Shown: piece by piece, positions 18,067 to 25,704 of the stretch
Layout: each line of letters starts with the position of its first letter
How positions within the stretch are numbered: the first letter of the stretch is position 1
NCBI RefSeq assembly: GCF_003957255.1
Contig: NZ_QDIE01000002.1
Location: 1 to 64,000, forward strand
DNA length: 64,000 nucleotides
Source of the DNA: Actinotignum sanguinis
GTDB taxonomy: Bacteria > Actinomycetota > Actinomycetes > Actinomycetales > Actinomycetaceae
Direction: 5' to 3'
Notes under the pieces: model-generated
Database searches by the model: none
The model's input: the letters and a program-made list of their open reading frames with translations, nothing else
Told to the model about the DNA's origin: nothing
Translations under genes and position numbers: made by a program

Positions 18067-18729
18067 TTAATGGGATTGTGACTGTTCCACCCCGGCGAAA
18101 TCCCGCAGAATTTCACCGAGCTCAGCCGCGGTTCCCACGTGCCGCCAAGCTAGCTCCCATTCGCTACGCGGGGCGGTCCCCCACTCCACAAGCACCGTGG
18201 GCAGGCCATGCTGGCCTGCGCCTTCGACGTCGTGAATACGATCCCCCACCATAAGAGCCCGTGAGGTATCGACGCCCCGCGCCCGCAATTCGCGCAGCGC
18301 CGCCCCCACCACTTCAGCTTTCCCGTACCCGGGGATATCTTCAGGATCCCCGGCAATGTAGCGGAAGTGCTGCGCTACGCCCTGGTGTTCCAGAATCGCG
18401 CGGGCATTCTTTTCGTTTTTCGACGTCGCAATAGCAAGCGGCACCCCGGCTGCGTCCAGCTCCTCCACCAATTCACGCATCCCCGGGAAAATCGGGGTGT
18501 CGAGCATGCGCTGTTCGTAGCGCACCCGGTAGCGGCGCACCATCTCCACCGGATCGGCCGCGCCGAGCTTCGTGAAGGTTTCGATAAGCGGCGGGCCAAT
18601 GAACTGCACGAAGAATTCTTCGGGGTGGTCCTCCCCCATTTCTTCACGCAGAGTGGCCCGGAAAGTTTTTTTGACGATAGCGGCGGAATCGTGGAAAGTT
18701 CCGTCCAGATCAATAAGGATAGGGTTCAC
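18067..18729 (-). CDS. HAD-superfamily phosphatase (phosphoglycolate phosphatase-like)
   Basis: A 220-residue hydrolase with motif I DLDGTFHDS, motif II in AIATSK, a conserved Lys in YGKAEV and motif IV GDRIHDVEGA. The alpha-helical cap domain lies between motifs I and II, as in Gph/PhnX-type subfamily I enzymes. The start is GTG, overlapping the stop of the upstream YciO-like gene by 4 bp, so the two are co-translated. The substrate is a small phosphorylated metabolite, not specified by sequence. Confidence 0.85.
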   Translation of the reverse strand: MNPILIDLDGTFHDSAAIVKKTFRATLREEMGEDHPEEFFVQFIGPPLIETFTKLGAADPVEMVRRYRVRYEQRMLDTPIFPGMRELVEELDAAGVPLAIATSKNEKNARAILEHQGVAQHFRYIAGDPEDIPGYGKAEVVGAALRELRARGVDTSRALMVGDRIHDVEGAGQHGLPTVLVEWGTAPRSEWELAWRHVGTAAELGEILRDFAGVEQSQSH

Positions 18730-19340
18730 AGGTCAAGTCCGGCGGTATCGCCTGCTCCTTGTCTCGCGATTTCGTTAGTTACTAGGTCAAGTACGGTGGT
18801 GGGGCCGCGCCCCACGGGTCCGTTCACCACCACATCCAGGGCATGGCCCAGTTCATCTTCCACAATCCAACCTTCTTCAAGGGGTTCTTCCGCGCCGGGA
18901 AGAATAAGGGTGGAGAAGAGCAAGGGTTCGCCCATCTCCGTAACCACAGCCTGGGTGATGCGGTGATCCGGGATACGCACGCCCACCGTGTGTTTCTTCG
19001 GGTTGAGGGTCATGCGCGGCACTTCTTTAGTGCCCTTGAGAATGAACGTGTAGGGCCCGGGCGTGAGGCTTTTGATGAGCCGAAAATCTGGATTATCTAC
19101 GATCACAAGCTGCCCGAGCTGCGCGAAATCATGGCAGAGCAGGGTGAAATGGTGTTTATCACCCACCTGCCGGATGGTGCGAATCCGTTCCAGGCCCTCT
19201 TTATTGCCCATCTGGCACACAATGGCATAACCGGAATCGGTGGGCAGGGCCACTACCTCACCGCGCCGGAGCCGATCCACCACTTTGGTGACGAGCCGCG
19301 GTTGCGGATCCTCAGGATGAATATCAATGAAGGTAGCCAT
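18726..19340 (-). CDS. Sua5/YciO/YrdC-family protein (YciO branch)
   Basis: About 204 residues from the ATG at 19340; a longer frame to 19400 adds only an Arg-rich tail and is not preferred. The nucleotide/RNA-binding YrdC fold is visible in GEVVALPTDSGYAIVCQMGN, GDKHHFTLLC, LTPGPYTFILKGT and VGVRIPDH. The HHFTLLC variant is typical of the YciO branch, whose role is less clear than that of TsaC/Sua5, which makes threonylcarbamoyl-AMP for tRNA t6A37. It lacks the C-terminal Sua5 domain. Co-transcribed with the HAD phosphatase. Confidence 0.82.
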   Translation of the reverse strand: MATFIDIHPEDPQPRLVTKVVDRLRRGEVVALPTDSGYAIVCQMGNKEGLERIRTIRQVGDKHHFTLLCHDFAQLGQLVIVDNPDFRLIKSLTPGPYTFILKGTKEVPRMTLNPKKHTVGVRIPDHRITQAVVTEMGEPLLFSTLILPGAEEPLEEGWIVEDELGHALDVVVNGPVGRGPTTVLDLVTNEIARQGAGDTAGLDL

Positions 19341-19444
19341 AGCCACTAGTCTAGTCGAGGGCGCGACACGACGAGGCCGCACCGCCCTACTCCGCCGCAT
19401 TCCGCTTTACTCTGACTTACTCTGACTCCGTTGCGCGCGCCGCC

Positions 19445-20053
19445 CTACTCCGCCGCGCGCGCCGCCTCGCGCAGCTCCGCGAGCTGCGCCGCACTGATAT
19501 AGGGCTCCATTTCCCGCAGGTACGCGCGGGCTTCGCTGGCGCGCCCGGCTGCCAGCGCGGTACGTACCAGCGCTTCCCCAGCCTCGAAACTATGGGTGGC
19601 CGGATCCCAGTGGGCCAGACCTAAGCTGAGGGCCTGATCCGGGTGGCCAGCCTCGCGCAGAATAGCCATGGCGCGGGCGAGGATGTGCCCGTCCGCATTG
19701 CGGTCCGTGGCGGTGGTGAGGAGCCGCAGCGCTCGCTCAGGATCGGAGGTCACCGCGAGGCGAGCCATATGCAGCTGCGGGTACCAGGAAGCCGGGGAGC
19801 TGGAGAGCTCTTCCGCGAGAGCGTAGATCGCCAGATCCGCGGAAAGAAGGCTTCCGGTCACCTCCGCGGTAAGCGGATCCGCGGGCGGGAGTTCGTTCTC
19901 GGCGTCGCGTGCCAGGGTGACAAGCTGGGTGAAAGCCTCGACATCGTTGGGATCTTCAGCAAGCCGATCACGCAGCGCCTGCGCGGTGGCGGTATCGGCT
20001 TCCGGGGCCCGAGTATGCTGGAAGAGTTGCTGCATCAAATCGAGGAATGCCAT
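19445..20053 (-). CDS. Conserved hypothetical helical-repeat protein
   Basis: About 202 residues from the ATG at 20053 (MAFLDLMQQL); a longer frame to 20107 would run into the start region of the divergent gene. The sequence is all-helical with TPR-like or HEAT-like pairs (DPNDVEAFTQLVTLARDAE, ASWYPQLHMARLAVTSDPERA, EAGHPDQALSLGLAHWDPAT). I infer a protein-protein interaction scaffold. No catalytic motif, signal peptide or membrane segment is seen. Only 34 bp separate its start from the divergent ACP-like gene. Confidence 0.6.
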   Translation of the reverse strand: MAFLDLMQQLFQHTRAPEADTATAQALRDRLAEDPNDVEAFTQLVTLARDAENELPPADPLTAEVTGSLLSADLAIYALAEELSSSPASWYPQLHMARLAVTSDPERALRLLTTATDRNADGHILARAMAILREAGHPDQALSLGLAHWDPATHSFEAGEALVRTALAAGRASEARAYLREMEPYISAAQLAELREAARAAE

Positions 20054-20087
20054 GATGCGAGCGTACCGAAAATAGGGAGGTCGTGCG

Positions 20088-20477
20088 ATGGAGGTAGCGC
20101 AACTCATGTCGCTGGGCGCGGATATCCTGGAGCGGGAAGGCTACCCGGATGCTACCGAGAGTTTCGAGCTGAGCCGCGTGGATAGCGTGACACGCTGGGC
20201 TGTTGCGGTGGCACTGGAGGATGCCAGCGGCGTGGTGGTGCCCGATAGCGAGATTTGCGCGGCGAATACTCTCGGGGATCTGGTGCGGCTCAGCTGCCCG
20301 GGCGTGGAATTCAGCATCACCCCGTCCGCTTCTAGGAACGACGGCGCCGCTGCCGCCCGCCCCATGCCTGCTGCCACAGCGGCGGATGCCGCGGGGCTTA
20401 GCCCGGAGAAGCCGGAGAGGCCCGCTGAAGATGCTCCGCTTTCCGCGGCGGATTTGCGGGCTGCCCTCGGGCTCTAA
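20088..20477 (+). CDS. Acyl-carrier-protein-like small protein with Pro/Ala-rich tail
   Basis: A 129-residue protein. Residues 1-70 align by eye with the ACP fold: a first helix (LMSLGADILEREG), then V-D-S-V-T with Ser33 at the phosphopantetheine position, the recognition helix TRWAVAVALEDASG, and VVVPDSEICAANTLGDLVRL, matching the usual ending of ACP helix 3. The remainder is a disordered Ala/Pro tail and a short helix. The GGGAGG site and the clean frame support expression. There are no fatty-acid or polyketide genes nearby, so the partner is unknown. It could instead be a non-modified ACP-like regulator. Confidence 0.6.
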   Translation: MEVAQLMSLGADILEREGYPDATESFELSRVDSVTRWAVAVALEDASGVVVPDSEICAANTLGDLVRLSCPGVEFSITPSASRNDGAAAARPMPAATAADAAGLSPEKPERPAEDAPLSAADLRAALGL

Positions 20478-20507
20478 CCCACTCGGGCTTTAGCCCCCCC
20501 CCGGGCT

Positions 20508-21014
20508 TTACCCCACCCGGTGCAGCCAACGCACCGGAGCACCCGCGCCGGCGTAGCGGAAGGGTTCGAGTTCATCATCCCAGGCTTGACCGAGGGCAAT
20601 ATCGAGAAGCCGGCGCATTTCTGCGGCGTCGTTCCCGGCGTTTTCCAGCGCGGCCCGCACCCGGTTTTCGGGGATCACCACATTGCCGGTCAGATCTGTT
20701 TGGGCGTAGAAAATACCGAGGCCGGGGGTGGCGGACCAGCGGCCTCCTTCGGATACCGGGCTAGCATCCTCGGTGATTTCAAAACGTAAGTGTTCCCAGC
20801 CGTTGAGCGCGGAGGCGAGCATGGCACCGGTTCCCACTTCTCCCGTCCACGAGGCTTCTGCCCGGTTCATATGCGGGGCGGCGGGTTGTTTGGTCCACTC
20901 AAAATGCGGTTCGTATCCGAGCACACTTGTAACCGCCCATTCAACGTGGGGTTGAACGGCCGGCATAACAGAGTGAATGAATATGACGCCGCGAGTGGCG
21001 TATTTGTGTGCCAT
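20508..21014 (-). CDS. DUF3145 family protein
   Basis: 168 residues from the ATG at 21014, which has an ideal AGGAGG site 6 bp upstream. The longer open frame to 21341 is antisense to the deformylase gene and not coding. The family pattern is strong: RGVIFIHS, PHVEWAVTSVLG, QPAAPHMNRAEASW, TGAMLASALNGWEHLRFEITE, LGIFYAQTDLTGN and VRAALE. DUF3145 is a conserved actinobacterial cytosolic family without an assigned function. It lies downstream of peptide deformylase on the same strand. Confidence 0.9.
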   Translation of the reverse strand: MAHKYATRGVIFIHSVMPAVQPHVEWAVTSVLGYEPHFEWTKQPAAPHMNRAEASWTGEVGTGAMLASALNGWEHLRFEITEDASPVSEGGRWSATPGLGIFYAQTDLTGNVVIPENRVRAALENAGNDAAEMRRLLDIALGQAWDDELEPFRYAGAGAPVRWLHRVG

Positions 21015-21069
21015 AGCATTCCTCCTGCGCTTGGGTGGCTTTCCCCGTGCTACCCACGCGGAGGGGCTA

Positions 21070-21582
21070 CTAGAGCGATTGTAGCGCAGAAGAGACGCGC
21101 AGCTGGCGAATATCGCGCATCGCTTGTTTGCGTACGTCCCGTTCCAGGCGGTCGAGGTAGAGGTGGCCGTCCAGGTGATCACATTCGTGCTGGATGCAGC
21201 GCCCGAGGAGGCCCTCCCCTTCCACAATTTTCTTCTTACCGTCCAGGTCAATACCTTCAGCGCGGGCGTACCAGGCCCGCTTAGTCGGGTAGTACAGATC
21301 CGGGACGGATAGGCAGCCTTCGTCACCGTCCTGGTATTCATCTTCGGAGAGCGCCACGATCACGGGGTTGAGAATGTAATCGATCTCGCCGTCGATATGC
21401 CAGGAGAAGGCGCGCAGGGAGACCCCGATTTGGTTGGCTGCTAGGCCCGCCCGGGCGTCGTCGTTCACGTTCTCGAGCAAGTCTTCTACCAGGCGCACAA
21501 TGCCTGGGGTGATATCCCGAATCGGATCGCAGGGGGTGCGCAGGACCGGGTCTCCCACCACGCGAATCTCCCGGTATGCCAT
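21070..21582 (-). CDS. def: Peptide deformylase
   Basis: A 170-residue metallo-enzyme removing the formyl group from nascent proteins. The three motifs are present: GLAANQIGV (about 46-54), EGCLS with metal ligand Cys90, and QHECDHLDG with His132, Glu133 and His136. Length is normal. A type of Def common in actinobacteria. Upstream is tRNA-Asn in the same orientation. Confidence 0.95.
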   Translation of the reverse strand: MAYREIRVVGDPVLRTPCDPIRDITPGIVRLVEDLLENVNDDARAGLAANQIGVSLRAFSWHIDGEIDYILNPVIVALSEDEYQDGDEGCLSVPDLYYPTKRAWYARAEGIDLDGKKKIVEGEGLLGRCIQHECDHLDGHLYLDRLERDVRKQAMRDIRQLRVSSALQSL

Positions 21583-21695
21583 AGCGAACTCCTTTGGTAA
21601 GATTCTTCACATTTACTCACCCCCGCGGCGCGGGTAGCCGCGGGTGCCGGACAGAGCAGAACGGCGGCAAGCCTACGCTCACCGCCGTTCGTTCG

Positions 21696-21767
21696 CTCCC
21701 GCAGCTGGACTCGAACCAGCAACCGTTCGATTAACAGTCGAATGCTCTGCCATTGAGCTATGCGGGA
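21696..21767 (-). tRNA. tRNA-Asn (anticodon GUU)
   Basis: The minus strand reads acceptor TCCCGCA/TGCGGGA with discriminator G, a D-arm TAGCTCAATGGC, anticodon stem TTCGA/TCGAA with loop CTGTTAA (anticodon GTT), and T-arm GGTTCGAGTCC. CCA is not encoded. Confidence 0.95.
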
Positions 21768-21790
21768 ATTTGCAACAGAAAAGATAATAG

Positions 21791-22156
21791 TCAATGGCGA
21801 GACGCGAAGCAACTTAAGAGGTGTGCGCTCTGCCACTCCGGGCCGTGAGCGCCACCCGTCGCTATCACAGCTACCGATTCGCCCGCACCGGTCGAGGGTG
21901 CACTCAGGTGCTGACGCAGGGCGCGCCCGGCGAAGAACATGATAATCAGCAGAATGACTCCCACAATCGCGGCGGCGATCATGCGGCGGCACGCAATGCG
22001 CTGAATCTCCTCCGCCTGGGCGGCGTCAAGGGGAACGGGTTCTACCTGCATGTCCGGCTTTTCCGGCTTTTCCGGCAGCTCGGGCTTCTCTGGCAGTTTC
22101 CGCACGTCCGGCAGCTCGGGCTTCTCTGATGGGTCCGGTTTCTCGGATGTTGACAT
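21791..22156 (-). CDS. Single-pass membrane protein with KPELPEKP repeats, unknown
   Basis: A 121-residue protein. Residues 1-40 are a low-complexity Pro/Glu/Lys region with KPELP-type repeats, residues about 60-80 form one hydrophobic helix (AAAIVGVILLIIMFFAG), and the remainder is a short polar tail. There is no cleavable signal, so the repeat segment is probably cytosolic. It follows the cupin gene by 9 bp and is likely co-transcribed with the cupin and methyltransferase. The ribosome site is weak. Not recognised. Confidence 0.55.
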   Translation of the reverse strand: MSTSEKPDPSEKPELPDVRKLPEKPELPEKPEKPDMQVEPVPLDAAQAEEIQRIACRRMIAAAIVGVILLIIMFFAGRALRQHLSAPSTGAGESVAVIATGGAHGPEWQSAHLLSCFASRH

Positions 22157-22165
22157 GGGGCTACT

Positions 22166-22507
22166 CTAGCCCACGCTCTGCCCGGTGAGCATGAACAGCA
22201 CCATCTTCGTGGGAGCCAGGGCACGCACCGCGTGCGGGAGGCGGGTGGGCAGGTGCACGAGGCCGCCGGGGCGCAGCTGTACAGTGCGTCCCTGGGTACG
22301 CATCTCCACCTCCCCTTCTAGTACCTGGATAAGTACAGGAACGGCGGCGGTGTGCTCAGAAAGTTCCTCCCCGGTATCGAAGGAGAAAACCACCACATTC
22401 ACACCTTCAGCGCGCAGTGCGGTGGTGGAAACGGTCGAGGCAGCGGCGTAATCCACCGTGGCACCAAGATCTTCCAGGTAGGAAAGCTGCGGGGTGTTGT
22501 CAGTCAT
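22166..22507 (-). CDS. Cupin-domain protein
   Basis: A 113-residue single beta-barrel cupin. Motif 1 is recognisable in SFDTGEELSEHTAAVPVLIQVLEGEVEM and motif 2 in GGLVHLPTRLPHAV. The first-motif histidine pair is reduced to one His (EHTA), so the metal site may be incomplete. A GAAAGGAC site precedes the ATG. It lies 11 bp after the methyltransferase stop. Confidence 0.85.
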   Translation of the reverse strand: MTDNTPQLSYLEDLGATVDYAAASTVSTTALRAEGVNVVVFSFDTGEELSEHTAAVPVLIQVLEGEVEMRTQGRTVQLRPGGLVHLPTRLPHAVRALAPTKMVLFMLTGQSVG

Positions 22508-22518
22508 CGGTCGTCCTT

Positions 22519-23361
22519 TCAGTTAGAGGTAGTAGCGGATTCGGCAGCGCTGGCGGATTCGGTGGGCTTGCGAGCCACCATGGCCACGCCGGCCAGGTGG
22601 TGGCGGTACTTGCGGAAGAGAGCACGCATGGCCAGCACTCGCGCCCGCAGCTCTTTATCGCGCAATACATTGCGGAGGATCCGTGCCACTCCGCGCAGAC
22701 CTTCGTCAGCGAGGTTGCGCCGCAGGGAAAGCAGCGCCATGGGGGCATCCCCCACCCATTCCACCTCGAAACCGGCACCGATAAGTACCTGGCGCCATTC
22801 GGCCTGGGTGAGCGGGCGGGCGTTGACGCGAATCGTCTGGGCCAGGCCCTTGCGCAGAGTATCGGCAATGGCCGGATCGATAGTATCCGGGGTGAGGCTC
22901 AGCTCGTGGATGGCGTAGCGCCCGCCCGGGCGCAGCAGCCGGAAAGCTTCGGCCACGATCGCGGCTTTCGAACTGGCACCCTGCATGGTGAGCATCGCTT
23001 CGCCCACGACCACATCCGCACCGGCATCAGGAAGTCCAGATTTTTGCGCGGTGGAATTAACGACGACGCCGCCCACTTTGTCGACGATCCCTCTGACGCG
23101 GGTCACCGCATTCTTGTCCTGATCGACTCCGGTATAGGAGTGAATGGGCTGGGCGATAATGAGTTCCGCGGTTCGGCCCAGGCCGGGGGCGAATTCCACT
23201 ACGTCCGCATTGGCCAGCCGGGCGTGCTCAAGCATAGCCATCGTCAAATGCAGGCCACCGGGGCGCAGTACCCGCTTCCCCGCGCGGGCGAGCACCCAGT
23301 GCCCGGCGGCGGTAGCGGTAGGACGATCAGATTGTGGAAGCGGAGCATTATCATCGATCAT
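22519..23361 (-). CDS. SAM-dependent methyltransferase (class I, UbiE-like)
   Basis: A 280-residue Rossmann-fold methyltransferase. Motif I is VVEFAPGLGRTAEL (about 54-67), followed by the acidic end of strand 2 (YTGVDQD), motif II DVVVGEAMLT and motif III LRPGGRYAIHEL. A C-terminal helical domain with SLRRNLADEGLRG follows. It heads the cupin/membrane protein operon. The substrate is unknown; a small molecule or quinone-like acceptor is plausible for this branch. Confidence 0.82.
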   Translation of the reverse strand: MIDDNAPLPQSDRPTATAAGHWVLARAGKRVLRPGGLHLTMAMLEHARLANADVVEFAPGLGRTAELIIAQPIHSYTGVDQDKNAVTRVRGIVDKVGGVVVNSTAQKSGLPDAGADVVVGEAMLTMQGASSKAAIVAEAFRLLRPGGRYAIHELSLTPDTIDPAIADTLRKGLAQTIRVNARPLTQAEWRQVLIGAGFEVEWVGDAPMALLSLRRNLADEGLRGVARILRNVLRDKELRARVLAMRALFRKYRHHLAGVAMVARKPTESASAAESATTSN

Positions 23362-23596
23362 GGATTCACTTTAATCCCGCGAGCCTGGTGAGAAAAGAGC
23401 ACCCCACAACTACTTGACACCAACCGCGCGACTCATAAAGGCGAATAATTACCACTCAAAATCCGCGTACTGTCTTAGCTACCAAATCACCCGATGCTAA
23501 TAAATACAAAACTGTTGAGGTAAGCATCTTGAAATAACCACAATACAAATCCCTGTGGCGCACCCCACATAAACTTGGGTAAACACACATCCTTGC

Positions 23597-23610
23597 CCTA
23601 AACGTTTAGG
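23597..23610. promoter_or_regulatory. Perfect 14-bp palindrome, probable LacI-family operator
   Basis: CCTAAACGTTTAGG with the central CG typical of LacI/GalR operators sits 49 bp upstream of the LacI-family gene start. It suggests that this regulator represses its own operon and is relieved by the imported sugar. Confidence 0.65.
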
Positions 23611-23658
23611 TGACATAGCTTGACCTCAACGCAACCAATTGGGACAAAGGAGACCCTG

Positions 23659-24687
23659 ATGAAACCGGCAACTCTTAAAGACGTGGCTCGGGCCGCCGGT
23701 GTGTCTATTTGGACTGTTTCCAATACGTTTTCCGGTAAAGCGCCCGTCACGCAATTGACCAAAACCCGAGTATTGGAAGCGGCTAAAACGCTCAACTACA
23801 TCCCCAACCAGACAGCACGCGCCCTGCGTCGCGAAACTCCCGGTCCAATCGTCGTGATGACTGCATCAACATCCAATGCTTACTACGTCGATATGCTCGA
23901 TGGCATTCATGAAATGTTGCGCACATCCTCCCATGGAGTACGCACAGCCGATCTCGCTCCTGAAGGCCGATTTGATCAGAAAACTGAAGATCTAGTTGTC
24001 ACCGAGGCGATCCAATCGCGGGCTGCCGGAGTTATTAGCACTCTTACTTTATCTGTAGACAATCACGAGAAACTTTGCGAGTGGGGAATCCCCATTGTCT
24101 ATGTTGACTCACAAGGACCAACCGCACCGTCCGGTTCGGTATCTGTAACCTCAAATAACGAACAAGCAGCGTATCAAATTGGTGAGCATCTCAACTACCA
24201 CAGACTCGACACGTGGCTTTTATTGATTTATCCCGAGCGGTGGTCCACAAGGCAAACTCGAATTAAAGGCATGAAAAACGCCGCCAAGAAATTCGGGGCA
24301 ACTCTCTCGATTCTCGAATGCGCTAATGACTCACAATCGAGCGCAGTTGTGTTAGAGAAGTACCTCAGAAATACGAAGGTAGAGAAGCTCGCGGTCATTG
24401 CCGGAAACAATCCTCTCCTCCTCGGAACCATGCACGCGCTCCAGGCATGTGACCTCCGGGTTCCCGATCAGGTTGCCTTAATCGCATTTGACGAATTTAC
24501 CTGGTCAACTTTCGTCAATCCTCCAGTGACGTTGATTGACGAAGATTCTCGCGATATCGGCGCGAAAGCCGCTCTAAAACTTATTCACATCATGCAAGAG
24601 CATCCGCAGGGAGCTATCCGTTACCACAACCAGGAGTCTGAGGAGGTGAACGTCAAACTCAGAGTTCGCTCCTCCTGCGGCTGCTAA
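23659..24687 (+). CDS. LacI/GalR-family transcriptional regulator
   Basis: 342 residues from the ATG at 23659, chosen because AAAGGAG lies just upstream and the helix-turn-helix then starts at residue 4 (TLKDVARAAGVSIWTVSN). The hinge helix (TARALRRE) and a periplasmic-binding-protein-like effector domain (DQVALIAFDEFTWSTF, VTLIDEDSRDIGAKAA) follow. It is the first gene of a five-gene plus-strand operon with the ribose-type ABC transporter and probably senses its sugar. The codon use and lower GC differ from the preceding housekeeping genes. Confidence 0.9.
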   Translation: MKPATLKDVARAAGVSIWTVSNTFSGKAPVTQLTKTRVLEAAKTLNYIPNQTARALRRETPGPIVVMTASTSNAYYVDMLDGIHEMLRTSSHGVRTADLAPEGRFDQKTEDLVVTEAIQSRAAGVISTLTLSVDNHEKLCEWGIPIVYVDSQGPTAPSGSVSVTSNNEQAAYQIGEHLNYHRLDTWLLLIYPERWSTRQTRIKGMKNAAKKFGATLSILECANDSQSSAVVLEKYLRNTKVEKLAVIAGNNPLLLGTMHALQACDLRVPDQVALIAFDEFTWSTFVNPPVTLIDEDSRDIGAKAALKLIHIMQEHPQGAIRYHNQESEEVNVKLRVRSSCGC

Positions 24688-24747
24688 ACGAATTAGAAAA
24701 CCAAATTGGGCCAAACCGGCCTATCTAACCAAAAGGAGATCTCAACG

Positions 24748-25704
24748 ATGAGAACAGCAAAAAAGGCTCTCGCCTTCACGACAAGCATTCTGCTCGCCGC
24801 AACTTTCTCGGGTTGCACTTCAGGTGACTCTGCTACAGAAGCGCCGAAACCTGACAAAATCGAGAAAATCGGCTTGATGGTGCAGGACATGTCCAACCCC
24901 TTCTTCTCCGCCATGGATAAGGGAGCGAAGGAAGCAGCCGAGAAGATTGGCGCGACTCTTAACGTCCAGGACGCCAAACTTGATCTGGCGAATCAGAATA
25001 CTCAGATTGACACATTCATTCAGCAAGGCGTAGACCTTATCGTTGTTTCTGCTGTTGACGAGTCCGGCCTCCAACCCGCCATCGAACGTGCCCGACAGGC
25101 AGGGATCTTCGTGGTAGCTGTTGATACTCCTGCGAAGGGCGCAGATGCCATTGTTATGACCGATGCCGTTCAGGCCGGCGAAATTGCATGTACCTATCTA
25201 TTCGAGCAGATGGGTGGCAAGGGGAATATTTTGGTTGTTGATGGCACACCTATCCAGACGATCACGGATCGCATTAAGGGCTGCAATCAAGCTATGAAGA
25301 ATTTCCCCGGCATTAAGGAAGTCGGGCACCAAAACTCGCAAAATGACCGCGCTACCGGCCTTTCTGTCACTACCGACATGCTTACTGCAGCCAGCGATGT
25401 CCAGGGCATCTTTGGAATGAATGACCCTTCCGCCCTTGGTGCGACGCTTGCCGTCCAGCAAGCTGGACGTACAAATGAAATTAAGGTGGTAGGAATCGAC
25501 GCTTCTCCCGAAGGACTCCAGGAACTCCGAACCGCTGGTTCTCCCTTCGTCGGCACTGCCACCCAGGAACCCGCAAAAATGGTCGAAAAAGCAATCGAGG
25601 TTGGGCAGCAGCTTGCTCGTGGAGAATCACTCACCGAAACCACTATCCTCATCCCCTCGCAAATCATCACTCGGGATGCGGTAGACGAATACCCGGGATG
25701 GTAG
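24748..25704 (+). CDS. Sugar ABC transporter substrate-binding lipoprotein (RbsB-like)
   Basis: 318 residues from the ATG at 24748 (AAAAGGAG upstream; an earlier in-frame start at 24706 lacks one). Lipoprotein signal with lipobox TFSGC. The mature part is a type I periplasmic-binding fold of the ribose/galactose family (IGLMVQDMSNPFFSAMDKGAK, FVVAVDTPAKG, GIFGMNDPSALGA, VVGIDASPEGLQ). It delivers a monosaccharide or polyol to the permease. Its stop overlaps the ATPase start by 7 bp. The substrate is unspecified. Confidence 0.9.
   Translation: MRTAKKALAFTTSILLAATFSGCTSGDSATEAPKPDKIEKIGLMVQDMSNPFFSAMDKGAKEAAEKIGATLNVQDAKLDLANQNTQIDTFIQQGVDLIVVSAVDESGLQPAIERARQAGIFVVAVDTPAKGADAIVMTDAVQAGEIACTYLFEQMGGKGNILVVDGTPIQTITDRIKGCNQAMKNFPGIKEVGHQNSQNDRATGLSVTTDMLTAASDVQGIFGMNDPSALGATLAVQQAGRTNEIKVVGIDASPEGLQELRTAGSPFVGTATQEPAKMVEKAIEVGQQLARGESLTETTILIPSQIITRDAVDEYPGW

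Noticed and set aside
20508-21341. DUF3145 extended N-terminally to 277 residues
   Set aside because: The extension is antisense-phase debris over the deformylase gene; the ATG at 21014 has an ideal ribosome site and starts exactly where the family begins.
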